NCBI RefSeq assembly: GCF_035594125.1
Contig: NC_087197.1
Span: 6,268,852-6,332,851, forward strand
From: Scylla paramamosain
Lineage: Eukaryota > Arthropoda > Malacostraca > Decapoda > Portunidae
Length of the DNA stretch: 64,000 nt
Direction: 5' to 3'
Position 1 is the stretch's first letter. Each line of letters opens with the position of its first letter. Below are positions 1-9,145 of this stretch, in pieces. The position numbers and the translations under genes were made by a program. The notes under the pieces are model-generated. The model was not told where the DNA came from, did not search any database, and saw only the letters and a list, made by a program, of their open reading frames with translations.

Positions 1-1451
1 ACTAGTGATTTAGTTCCACCCATCTCATTAACATAAGCAATGGCTGTGGTACTATCACACATAACTTTAACATGGCAGCCTTTAAGCAAGTAAGCAAAAG
101 ATTGAAGGGTAAACAAGATGGCCTTGAGTTCCCTTGCATTAATGTGTAGGCAACTTTCTTCTGTTGTCCATTTACCATTGGTGGAATGCTTTAATACACA
201 ACCACCCCAACCTAAATCTGAGGCATCAGTAAAAACTTCAACAGAAGGAGCAGTCCGAATAATTTTCCGAACTTGCGTACCTACTTCAGAGATCCACCAA
301 CTCAGCTCCATTTTCATTTCCTTTGAGATAGTCATAAATTTGTCAAAGTTGCCCTTTCCTACCTTTAATGCAACAATTTTGGCCTTTTCTAAAATTCTGT
401 AATGGAGCTTACCTAATTCAACGGCCGGAATGGCAGCTACCAACATGCCAACTACTCGAGCTACCTCTCTGATCTTTGCCTTATTTCTACTGGCCAAGGA
501 TGAACAACTTTCCACAATCTTCCTCACTCTACGAGCAGGGAGTGTGACAGTCATGGCTTCAGAATCGATGATATTGCCAAGATATTCTATGCGTTTTGTA
601 GGCACCAAAACTGACTTGTCCACATTAATACAAAACCCCACATTTTGCAAAATTTCCACAGTATCCTTTAAACAAGCAACACAATCCTCAACTGACTTGC
701 TACACATAAGAGTATCATCTATAAAGGAAGTAATGGTGTAGCCTTTCAATCTCAAAAAAGAAAAAATCAGCTTCAAAAGTTTAGTGAAAAGACGAGGACC
801 TGCAGAAGCACCATTAGGAAGGCAAGTGAATTGGTATATCTTCCCTGCCCATTTAAAACAAAGGTATTTTTGCTGCTCCTCTGCAATTTTGACTGAATAA
901 TAAGCATGCTTCAGATCCACCGAAGCCATGAAAGCGCTAGAACTGATTAGCCTAATTGCCTGCTCAAAATTTTCCATTTTGAAATGGATATAATTCATGA
1001 ATTTGTTGAGTTTCTTCAAGTTAAGCACCAACCTGTAGCCACCCTCTTTTTTCTCTCTCAAGAAAACTGGTGAAATAATCTGGCCCACCTGTCTGTGAGT
1101 CTCTTTGATAACCTTCTGGCTCAACAATTTATCTATTTCATTAGTCATAATAACTTTCTCCTCATCACTAAATTTGTATTCCACTTCCTCAGAAAATAAA
1201 TGAGTAATGTTCTGTTCATCAATCTCAAGATGGCAATGTTTAACAATGTCCAAAATGAAAGGATCACTAGTAAGTTTGCACCATTCACCAATAAACTTAT
1301 GAAGCTGACCCGCTTCAAAGTCATTCCTTACCTGAATTACTGCCGGGGATTGTAGTGTCCCCGGCCCCTTGGGTTTTTTGAAGAGGAGTTCCCTCTGTGA
1401 TAAGTAGGGCGGCCGTCCCCTCTGGTGGCAGGTTTGTGTAAGCCGTAAGGT
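1..1451 (-). CDS. DIRS-like pol: reverse transcriptase and RNase H (partial)
   Basis: Reading the minus strand codon by codon, this frame has no stop from about 1451 to the left edge, roughly 483 codons. Recognisable pieces are an RT N-terminal block (about 1330-1000, with GGYRLVLNLKKLN), SVDLKHAYYSV near 930, the active-site box FIDDTLM near 720-700, and RNase H (about 260-1) with FTDASDLGWGG and HINARELKA. It copies the element RNA into DNA and removes the template strand. The frame overlaps the end of gag (stop near 1337) in a different phase, as in other DIRS/PAT elements, so its true start is uncertain. An upstream in-frame TAA sits at 1452-1454. The C-terminus and any recombinase lie outside the window. 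Confidence 0.8.
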
Positions 1452-2118
1452 TTAAACCGGGTAGACATACCCCAGAAAGCTGGCTTCCCAAAGAAACCAC
1501 GTTGCTTACCACCACTTAACTTCCCAAGACCTGGGAGCTCCAAAATGGGAAGTCTTCTTGTGGGTAAACTTGTTCTTCAGCCTTTCGGCCTCCTCAATCT
1601 GTTTGGTAGCTTGAGTAAGATCATCCCCAAACAGTAAGCCAGGCACAGGAGTCTTATCAGTGCATAAGTGCGCATACTTTTGGTTTATCTCTCGTTTGAG
1701 GAAAAACCGTCTATTCATATTCAGTTTAAAGTTTGCATGCCCTAACAACCCCAAGGCACCATTAAGCATAGCCACCTCATGACCAATAACCTGATTCTGC
1801 TCCTCATTGGCAAACTTGTCCAGAACAGTAAGTGATTTAACCATAATAGTGGCAGCCTTAGTTATATCCTTACCAATTTCCTTCAGTCAGAAATCAGCTT
1901 TCTTTGCCTCAGTGGGTAGGGCACCCAGCACTTGTGAGTTGCACTCGACTGGGATAAGTGCCTTACAGTTTCTAGGACGTTTAGAAGCCTCATCTGCCAA
2001 AATCTCCTTATGGTCTTCCTCTTTCAAACCATGAGAAAACCAGTGATTCACCATTGCAGCAATCGGTTATTCAATAGCTTCAGAACAGTCATCCATAGGC
2101 ACAGGCCTTAGCTGCTTG
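1337..2118 (-). pseudogene. DIRS-like gag, C-terminal part, disrupted
   Basis: The conceptual product is a nucleocapsid-like Gag. The clearest stretch (1506-1844) contains GHEVAMLNGALGLLGHAN and a lysine/glutamate-rich helix. The end of the frame (1337-1543) is rich in Gly, Arg and Pro and closes with PRGRGHYNPRQ, consistent with nucleic-acid binding. The part upstream of 1844 has two in-frame stops (near 2068 and near 1889), and the frame shifts near 1530. This is the downstream half of the gag broken by the palindromic insertion; the upstream half is at 2688-3165. No zinc knuckle is visible, which fits DIRS Gag proteins. It is clearly not expressible as one protein. Confidence 0.65.
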
Positions 2119-2687
2119 GGTAATTGTCTAGAGTCCTTACCAGGCCTTATTACTGGTCTATTCACTTCAATTCTTTTACACATACCTTCACATGCACCTA
2201 AAACATCATTTTAAAGTGGGGGACAAATGCCCCCTTCCCTCTAGTCCAGCAAAATTGGGGACATGTGGGAAGGCGGGGTTTTTGGGTGGGGGAGACATAA
2301 ATCAGCGAGCGATTTTCGGCCAGGTTAGGTTAGGTTAGGTTAGGTTAGGTTAGGTTAGGTTTGGTTAGGTTAGGTTAACCTAACCTAACCTAACCTAACC
2401 CAACCTAACCTAACCTAACCTAACCTAACCTAACCCAACCCAACCTAACCTAACCTAACCTAACCTAACCTAACCTGGCCGAAAATCGCTCGCTGATTTA
2501 TGTCTCCCCCACCCAAAAACCCCGCCTTCCCACATGTCCCCAATTTTGCTGGACTAGAGGGAAGGGGGCATTTGTCCCCCACTTTAAAATGATGTTTTAG
2601 GTGCATGTGAAGGTATGTGTAAAAGAATTGAAGTGAATAGACCAGTAATAAGGCCCGGTAAGGACTCTAGACAATTACCGCTGCTTG
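2111..2687. mobile_element. Foldback/MITE-like palindrome with TTAGG core and 8-bp TSD
   Basis: A 561-bp palindrome (2119-2679) is flanked by perfect 8-bp direct repeats GCTGCTTG at 2111-2118 and 2680-2687. The arms are 204 bp each (2119-2322 and 2476-2679), begin GGTAATTGTCTAGAGTCC, and differ at only one position that I can find. The core is (TTAGG)n at 2323-2376 turning into (CCTAA)n at 2377-2475, head to head. The 8-bp duplication is what hAT- or P-type transposases leave, so I read it as a non-autonomous DNA transposon inserted in the DIRS gag. No transposase is encoded. Confidence 0.8.
2323..2475. repeat. Head-to-head arthropod telomere-type repeats
   Basis: TTAGG units run rightward for about 54 bp and then switch at 2376/2377 to CCTAA units for about 99 bp, with few variants (a TTTGG unit near 2362 and CCCAA units near 2400 and 2433). 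TTAGG is the ancestral arthropod telomere unit. The array is interstitial and lies inside a transposon-like palindrome, so it is not a chromosome end. Confidence 0.9.
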
Positions 2688-3165
2688 TAACAGAATACTG
2701 CCCGAAGGAGCTTCATCTACGATCTCACCTTCTTCAGCACTCATTTCTTGTGACCTAAAGCCAGAAAATGCACCAGAGGAAGAAGGGGGAGGGGAGGCAG
2801 AAATCTCATGAGTACCCCCTAAGTCCTGTGCTGGCCCAGATCTGATGCCTGATGTGCCAGGCTCAGAACCAACACTTGCCCTGGCACCTCTGTCACTCTT
2901 AAGTTTATTCACATCCTCCTGAAGTGCAGCCCAAGCCTCCAAAAACTTGGATAACGTAGTATTGTTAACATCTCCAGACTGGCTAGCTGGTGGTCGGGCG
3001 TCCATCTTAGACACACGATCACTTGCAACTTCATCCTCCCTAGCAGAGGCCCCAGACCGTTGGATATTCTTCCTCTTTTTATGCCTAGTGGACGAATAGA
3101 GTCGGCTTCCACAAGAATGTGAAGAACCGCTTCTTGGAGGTGTAGAATCCCCGGAGGAAGACATA
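2688..3165 (-). pseudogene. DIRS-like gag, N-terminal part, cut by insertion
   Basis: A 176-residue frame (2667-3197) is open here. I place the natural start at the second Met (MSSSGDSTPPRSG, about 3162), because the codons before it look like leader. The product is hydrophilic and rich in Ser, Gly, Arg and acidic residues. It has a basic patch (RHKKRKN) near the N-terminus and an acidic stretch (AEEGEIVDEAPSG) near the break. The frame runs straight into the palindromic element and stops seven or eight residues later. I infer it is the 5' half of the same gag as 1337-2118 from position and orientation, and because the target-site copy GCTGCTTG flanks both halves. The frames on the two sides are not continuous, so there is a further lesion besides the insertion. 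Confidence 0.6.
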
Positions 3166-3209
3166 TTGATGAACCAAACTCCTTCACAACAGTACACTCT
3201 GTCACCTGT

Positions 3210-3681
3210 CCCGCTCCTGAGAGATAACGGGAAAAAACACAGACAAAATAATCTTAGTTCAGCCCGCTCTTAATACAGATAACGGGATATAATCAAATCG
3301 AACCTTAAAACCTGCACCACGGGCCAGCAATCACAAAGAAATAATCGCGCCATGGCCGCTTGTTTACATTCACCCGCTCCCAAATGTAGATAACGGGGAA
3401 AAACACCGAGACAAAGGCACAGTATAACACCCACAACACACTAGTAAAAAACAATAGACAATGAATAAATGAGAACCTGCTCCAAGTTTGAATAACAGGT
3501 AACACGTGTGCATAACCTCACCTTGTTCAACACCGTGTCCTCCCGCTCCTCATGGATAACAGGAAAGGAACACCAGGCACTCTTCCGTCTCCAACAGGAT
3601 CACGGGGTAATAAAGTAAGGTAAAACAAAGTGAGTAAGGTGTAAAATAAGTGCCAACCCGCTCTGAAATTCAGATAACGGG
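3210..3681 (-). promoter_or_regulatory. Six hairpin-like repeats in the DIRS leader
   Basis: Six copies of a motif that reads CCCGCTC, 6-9 bases, GATAACGGG on the plus strand lie at 3210-3231, 3263-3286, 3373-3397, 3476-3499, 3542-3563 and 3657-3681. The ends CCCG and CGGG can pair. In the fourth copy both sides change together (CCTG and CAGG), which keeps the pairing; the fifth has one mismatch. The motifs occupy the leader upstream of gag on the minus strand. Their function is unknown; an RNA structural, packaging or replication role is inference. Confidence 0.6.
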
Positions 3682-3830
3682 TAACTAATGCCAAAATGGC
3701 AAACTGCCGCAGTAAGACAGACACGTCTTACCTGTACCGAGAACAAAGCGTCACTGTCGGTACCTTGATCTTTGTGTATCTCATGTGGAGCCTCTCCAGC
3801 AATAGCGGTGGGTTGCTGAAGTAAAATTCT

Positions 3831-3876
3831 CTCTCTCTCTCTCTCTCTCTCTCCCCACCTCCCTCCTCACCCTCCA

Positions 3877-3923
<47 letters not shown>

Positions 3924-4164
3924 GCCCTCCTTCCCTCTTCTTCTCCCTTATCCCTTATCTCTGACGGATAAGAGGGAGGGGAGGTGATGGGGGGTGGGGG
4001 AGGTTTGAGACAAGATGAAAGAGAAAGAGGAAAGGAAAAAGGGGGGAAGCGACATAACCGGGGAAGCAGAGTACATGGGGCAGGGAAGTGGAGGAAGGGT
4101 GAAGGAAAAGGATGGGAGGATGGGGAGCAGGTGAAGTATTAGAGGGAGAGAGGAAATTTTGAGA

Positions 4165-4210
<46 letters not shown>
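3831..4210. repeat. CT microsatellites around a purine-rich stretch
   Basis: CT runs lie at about 3831-3853, 3884-3920 and 4169-4200 and end in a short CA run. Between them (3960-4165) the plus strand is almost purely G and A. There is no coding signal. The block separates the DIRS leader from LINE H. Confidence 0.9.
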
Positions 4211-4211
<1 letters not shown>

Positions 4212-5845
4212 TGAGGAGATGAGTGAATTAATGAATGAGAGTTTTCAATTAGTGTTTACAAAGGAAACAGATATTGTGGCACTGAAAGTGGTATCACAGA
4301 ACGAGGGAATATAGGAGTTACAAGTAAAGAGACAAGAAATCAAGAAACTGCTGGAAGAGATGGATGTTATAAAAGCCATGGGACCAGATCAAGTAAAAGG
4401 ATGGATATTGAAATAATGCAGAGAACAAATTGAGGAACCCATATAGGACAGCTTGTTGGAAGAAGGAAAAGTACCAAGAGAATGGAAAAAAGCTAATATA
4501 CTCCCATTATACATAGGGGGGGGAAATAAAAAGGAACCATTAAATTACAGACCAATGTCACTAGCAAGTTTTGTAAGTAACTTTTGTGAAATAGTAATTA
4601 AAGATAGATGGGTGAAATATTTAGAAAATGAAGAAATAATTACAAAAAAAAAATAATTTGGATTCAGGAAAGGGAAATCTGTATCACAAATCTACTAAGC
4701 TTTTATACAAGAGTAATAGATGTAGTGCAAGAGAGGGACAGATGGGTTGACATGGTATACTCGTACATGGATCTCAAAAAAGCATTTGATAAAGTTCCCC
4801 ACAAAAGTCTTATGTGGAAGTCAGAGAATGAAGGACGACTAAAGGGAACAACATTGAGATGGATGGATGATTATTTACAAGGGAAGGAAATGAGAACAGT
4901 AATCAGAGACAAGTTGGCACAAAGTGACAAGTGGGGTACTGCAAGGATCTTTGTTGGCACCTATTATATTTCAAATATATGTAAAGGATACGACAGAGGA
5001 TCTAAAATAGTTATATAAATCTGATGATGCAAAAATAATGAAAATAATAAAGGATGACTGCAAGGAGTTAGAAAAAGATATTGACAAGATACATGCATGG
5101 AGCCAAAGATTGAAACTAGAATTTAATGTCAGAAAACACCATGTGTTGGAAATAGGAAAAACTAAAAAGAGACCTTCATGGAATTACAAAATGGGAGGAG
5201 AAATAATAATGAAAAGTAATGAAGAAAAAGATTTGGGAGTAATGATCCACTACTACCTGAAAGGCACATAAACGGAATATTCGGCATTTAACTATTTACA
5301 TAAAGAAATGATGAAGAAAATTATAACAAGCATAATACGATCTAAACTGGAATATGCATCAGTAGTTTGGGCTCCAGATAGAAAGAAAAGGTATACAGAA
5401 ACTAGAAAGAATATAGAGGATAGCGACAAAGATGGTACCAGAATTGAAAGACTTAAGCTATAAAGACTTAAAGAGATGGGATTACCAACACTACAAGAGA
5501 GAGAGAAGAGAAAGAGAAGACCTGATAATAATTTACAAATTAGTAAACAATATAGAAAGAATAAACAGAAATGACTTAGTACCACAGATGGAGGAGGAAG
5601 AGAGATAGACAAGGGGGCATGGGAAGAAAATAAAAAAGAGTGGATGTTCAAGCGACATAAAGATATACGAGTATAGCTTCCTGTATCGAACTATTGAAAT
5701 CTGCAATGAAGGAAGAGGTGGCTGTGGCAAACAGTGTACACATGTTTAAAGAGAAATTGGATAAATATGGTTATAGAGACAGGACAGAATGAGCTTTGGC
5801 TTGTGCCCTATAGAATACAACTAGGTAAATACAGCTATGTAATTA
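4211..5845 (+). pseudogene. LINE H copy 1: decayed reverse transcriptase
   Basis: Broken frames together give a non-LTR retrotransposon RT. In order they show KAMGPDQVKGWILK (about 4370), VPREWKKANILPL and LNYRPMSLAS (4470-4570), a FGFRKGKS block (4660), YMDLKKAFDKVPHKSL (4760-4810) and GKEMRTVIRD (4880-4905), then the thumb region with KEKDLGVMI (5225). There are stops and frameshifts throughout, and the YADD box is degenerate. The endonuclease domain is absent, so the copy is 5' truncated and begins just after the CT microsatellite. The 3' end carries the AACTAGGTAAATACA motif also seen in copy 2. It resembles jockey/CR1-type RTs; the clade is uncertain. It is non-functional. Confidence 0.7.
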
Positions 5846-5888
5846 CATACACTACTCCAGTCATAGATATAGTACATAGATATAGATA

Positions 5889-6763
5889 TAGTACAAGAAA
5901 GAAAGGGATGGACATATTGTATTTATTTGGACTTAAAGAAAGCGTTCAATAAAGTGCTCCACAACAGACTGCTGTGGAAATTAGAAATGTTTGGTGGGCT
6001 GAGAGGAACACTCCTACATTGGATCAGTGACTTTCTGAGAGGAAAGGAAATGAAAACAGTGGTAAAAGATAGAAAGTCATTATGGAGAGAGGTAATTAGT
6101 GGAGTCCCGCTGGTGTCAGTATTAGCACCAGTTATGTTTACTTTCTATGTGAATGATATGTATAATGCACGGGGTGAATAGCTACATGAGTCTATTTGCT
6201 GATGATGCAAAACTGATGAGTAAAGTGGAGAGGAGAAAGGATTGTGAAGCTCTACAGAAAGATCTGAATGTGATTTGTGACTGAAATGGCACTTGGAAAA
6301 TGGACTTTAACATAAAAAGATGTGGAATGTTGAAGGCTGGGTGTAGTTGTGTGAGGCCAGTCTTCAGTTATAAATTTGGTAATGAGGAATTCAAAGTGAA
6401 GAGTGAAAGGAAAGACCTTGGACCCTTCTATCAGACTTATCATATGAGGTGACCCAATTGCCTTACATCTGATTTTGTCAGGCTATGACAAATTAAACCA
6501 AGGGATTTGATGGTGAGAGACTTTAGAAGCACAAGAGGGCATGAGAAGAAGATGAAAAAGGGTGTGTGTAGAAAAGATATTAAGATGAACAGTTTCCTGC
6601 AAAGGACTGCAGGAATCTGGAATGAACTGCAAAAAGAAGTAGTAAATGCAATAACTATACATTATTTTAAAGAAAAAACTGGATAAGAGTAGATTTCGAG
6701 ACCGGACAGCACAAGCTCAGACTCCTCCTCCCATAAACCACAACTGGTTAAATACAACTAGGT

Positions 6764-6768
<5 letters not shown>
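5889..6768 (+). pseudogene. LINE H copy 2: decayed reverse transcriptase fragment
   Basis: A second, shorter copy of the same family in the same orientation. It starts at the LDLKKAF-equivalent box (DLKKAFNKVLHNRLLWKLE, 5927-5983) and continues through RGKEMKTVVKD, SGVPLVSVLAPVMF (a variant of the usual [10 protein letters not shown]) and SLFADDAKL in the next frame (about 6190). The last recognisable piece is the 3' terminal region ending in two TAAATACA-type repeats (about 6745-6768), immediately followed by a GA microsatellite. Several stops make it a pseudogene. The tandem arrangement with copy 1 could reflect two independent insertions or one rearranged copy. Confidence 0.65.
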
Positions 6769-6818
<50 letters not shown>

Positions 6819-6962
6819 AGGAGGGAGGGAGGGTGGGTGGGATGGATGTAAGAAGGGAGGGAAAGGGGAGATGGCAGGGAAAGGAGAGGGAGGAAATGGG
6901 GAGGGGAGGAGGAAAGCGTGAGGCAGGCAGAGAATGAAGAGGGAGGGAAGGGAAAGGAGGGC

Positions 6963-7058
<96 letters not shown>
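6769..7058. repeat. GA microsatellites
   Basis: (GA)n lies at about 6770-6813 and 6967-7058 with a G/A-rich degenerate segment between. The overlapping open frames that read as Ser-Leu or Arg-Glu repeats are by-products. The tract sits between the 3' end of LINE H and the truncated LINE A copy 1. Confidence 0.95.
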
Positions 7059-7060
<2 letters not shown>

Positions 7061-7130
7061 AACACACACATGGTACTGCACAGCCACAGCACACTGCATC
7101 ACACCAGATGTGAGGACAAAACACACTCAT

Positions 7131-8007
7131 TTAGGGATTTTGGTGAAACTTTTGCAGTTGCCTTAGACATATCAAAAGCTTTTGGTGGAGTCTGGCACAA
7201 AGTTTTGATTTTCAAACTATCCTCCTATGACTTCTATCCTTTTCTTTGTAATTTCATCTCAGGTTTCCTTTTTGACAGTTCTATTGTTGCTGTGGTAGAT
7301 GGTCACTGTTTTTCTCCCAAGTCTATTAGTAGTGGTGTTCCTCAATGATCTAAACCAAACTCCTTGTTCTATCCACTCCTACACTGATGATACCACCCTG
7401 CACTTTCCCACATCTTTTCATAGACGTCCAACCCTTTGGGTAGTAAACAACTCACACAGGGAAGCCACAGAATGCCTGACTTCTGATCTCTCTAAAATTT
7501 CTGATTGGGGCAGAACAAACTTACTATTGTTCAATGCCTCAAAAACTCAATTCCTCCATCTATCAATTCAATAACCTTCCACACAACTATCCCCTCTCCT
7601 TCATTGACATTCAGTTGTCCCCCTCTTCTATACTGAACATTCTCGGTCTATCCTTTACTTGTAATCTAAACTGGAAACTTCACATCTCATCTCTAGCTAA
7701 AACAGCTTTTATTAAGTTAAGCATTCTTTGTCATCTCTGCCAGTTTTCCTCACTCCTCCCACCCCAACTGCTAATTCTGTATAGGGACCTTATATGTCCA
7801 TGTATGGAGTTTGCTTTACTTGTATGGGGGAGGGGCGGGTACCACTCATACCACTCTTTTAGACAGGGTGGAATCAAAATCTTTTCATCTTATCAACTCC
7901 TCTTCTCTAACTGACTGTCTTCAGCCTCTTTCTCATCACCAGAATATTGCATTTCTTTCTATCTTCTACTGCTATTTTCATGCTAACTGCTCTTCTGATC
8001 TTGCTAA
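7131..8007 (+). pseudogene. LINE A copy 1: internal RT fragment
   Basis: A diverged piece of the LINE A ORF2 RT and C-terminal domain. It begins at [15 protein letters not shown] (7140-7185) and continues with AVVDGHCFSPKS (7290-7330), a degenerate YADDTTLHF equivalent (YTDDTTLHF, about 7380), and the conserved sequences [10 protein letters not shown] and LILYRDLICPCMEFA. Homology stops near 8007, before the normal C-terminus, and there is no tail. Both ends are therefore missing, which a simple 5' truncation during LINE integration would not produce. There are four frame changes and a lost GVPQGSVL segment. It is the most diverged LINE A copy here, so probably the oldest. Confidence 0.8.
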
Positions 8008-9145
8008 CTCCCTTGGTTTTTTTAAATATCACACTGTGGCCCACAACTATGCAAATCCAGAAAACTCACCCAATTGTTAATGTAATGCAAAACCCAACTG
8101 AGGAGGATATACTGTAGACATACATAGAAACAGATATGGGAAGACCTGGGAGAGTTAAGTAGTTTGAGGAATTGAGCTGGGCCAATCACCAGTGGCCAAA
8201 CCGAACGCAGAAGGATGCCATCGCTGTCCTCAGACCTTCAACCATGCTTACTCTCATGCTACCCCAACACCATCCAGCATGGCTTCTATTGAGTACTGGG
8301 ACAGAAAAGGAAAGGCAGGCAAGGTGAGTAGTGACCCAAGGGTGACTACCTACTCCTTAGTGGCAACAAAGGCCTGGCTGATGATCTTACACTTCCATAG
8401 GGGAATCAAGACAGAGGTGTTGAGAGTGAGGTGCCAAGGGATGCCACGAGGTGATGCCACACAGCCTACAAGAACCTGGAGGAACCCAAACCTGGCCTCA
8501 TGCAGCCTTCATCCTAGGCCTAATGTCATCACCTCGATTCCTGTTACACCACCCTGTACCAGGAAGGACAGCCACGTCACTGGGACACCTACCTGCCTCC
8601 TGCCACTAACCCAGACATCATCCAGCTACCCTGGACACAGATAAGCACTCCTGGGATATACAGTTGTGTCAGCTAATTAGTTTACTTTGGAGTCACTGGA
8701 TAGAGAGTTAGGTATCCTCCTTTGTCTGCTACTGTTAGTGTTGTAATTATTCCTTTGGTGGTGTTAATCCTGTGACTTGCAAGTGATAGATTAAAATGAT
8801 TATTTTCTCTATCTCTTTTTCATTCAGACTGGTTCTATAATTGCTCTGGAGGTTAATTGAGAAGAGTATTTCAGACTTGTTTTTTTCCTTTAAGTTTTAT
8901 TTATTGGTCAGTTTTTTTTTTTTTTTTTTTGTAGTTATTGATTTATTGATTGATATTTTCCATTCTTTTTTATTTAATTAAATATGTGACTGTGAAAACA
9001 CCACAATTACATGGTCATTACTGCCTCTACTAATGACTACATGATGAGACAAAAGAAGATAATACTTGTTCTCTTAAAAATAATACATCTCTACTCTGGA
9101 AGTACCTCAGTAATGGTATCAATAGTGCCCAGTATGCAGGACAGG
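8008..9145. other. Intergenic stretch without recognisable features
   Basis: No mobile-element protein or RNA is recognised. A 150-codon plus-strand frame (8192-8644) has no motif and an unremarkable Pro/Ser/Thr-rich composition; I regard it as chance. A T-run lies near 8911-8930. Confidence 0.5.

Larger units (their letters stand above)
1..3760 (-). mobile_element. DIRS-like tyrosine-recombinase retrotransposon, 5' part
   Basis: On the minus strand the order is a leader with repeated hairpins (3760-3170), a broken gag (about 3165-1337) and a pol frame with reverse transcriptase followed by RNase H that runs off the left edge. The RNase H shows DASDLGWGG, HINARELKAI and a DSTTAIAYVN block, an arrangement typical of DIRS/PAT elements rather than Gypsy. 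DIRS elements normally carry a methyltransferase-like domain and a tyrosine recombinase beyond RNase H. Those would lie left of the window and are not seen. No LTR is visible. The gag is interrupted by a separate palindromic insertion at 2119-2679. Confidence 0.8.

Noticed and set aside
118..741. Plus-strand frames over the DIRS pol
   Set aside because: They are antisense shadows of the reverse transcriptase/RNase H frame, which has clear motifs on the minus strand.
2323..2475. Possible chromosome end
   Set aside because: The TTAGG array is flanked on both sides by matching arms and by target duplications within a retrotransposon gene, so it is interstitial.
6717..7130. Long Ser-Leu and Arg-Glu repeat proteins
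   Set aside because: These frames are translations of GA/CT microsatellites. The same applies to the Tyr-Ile, Cys-Val and Thr-His frames in the TA, GT and AC tracts elsewhere.
8192..8644. A 150-codon open frame as a possible host gene
   Set aside because: No motif, no start context or splice pattern that I can support, and surrounding sequence has no coding character.
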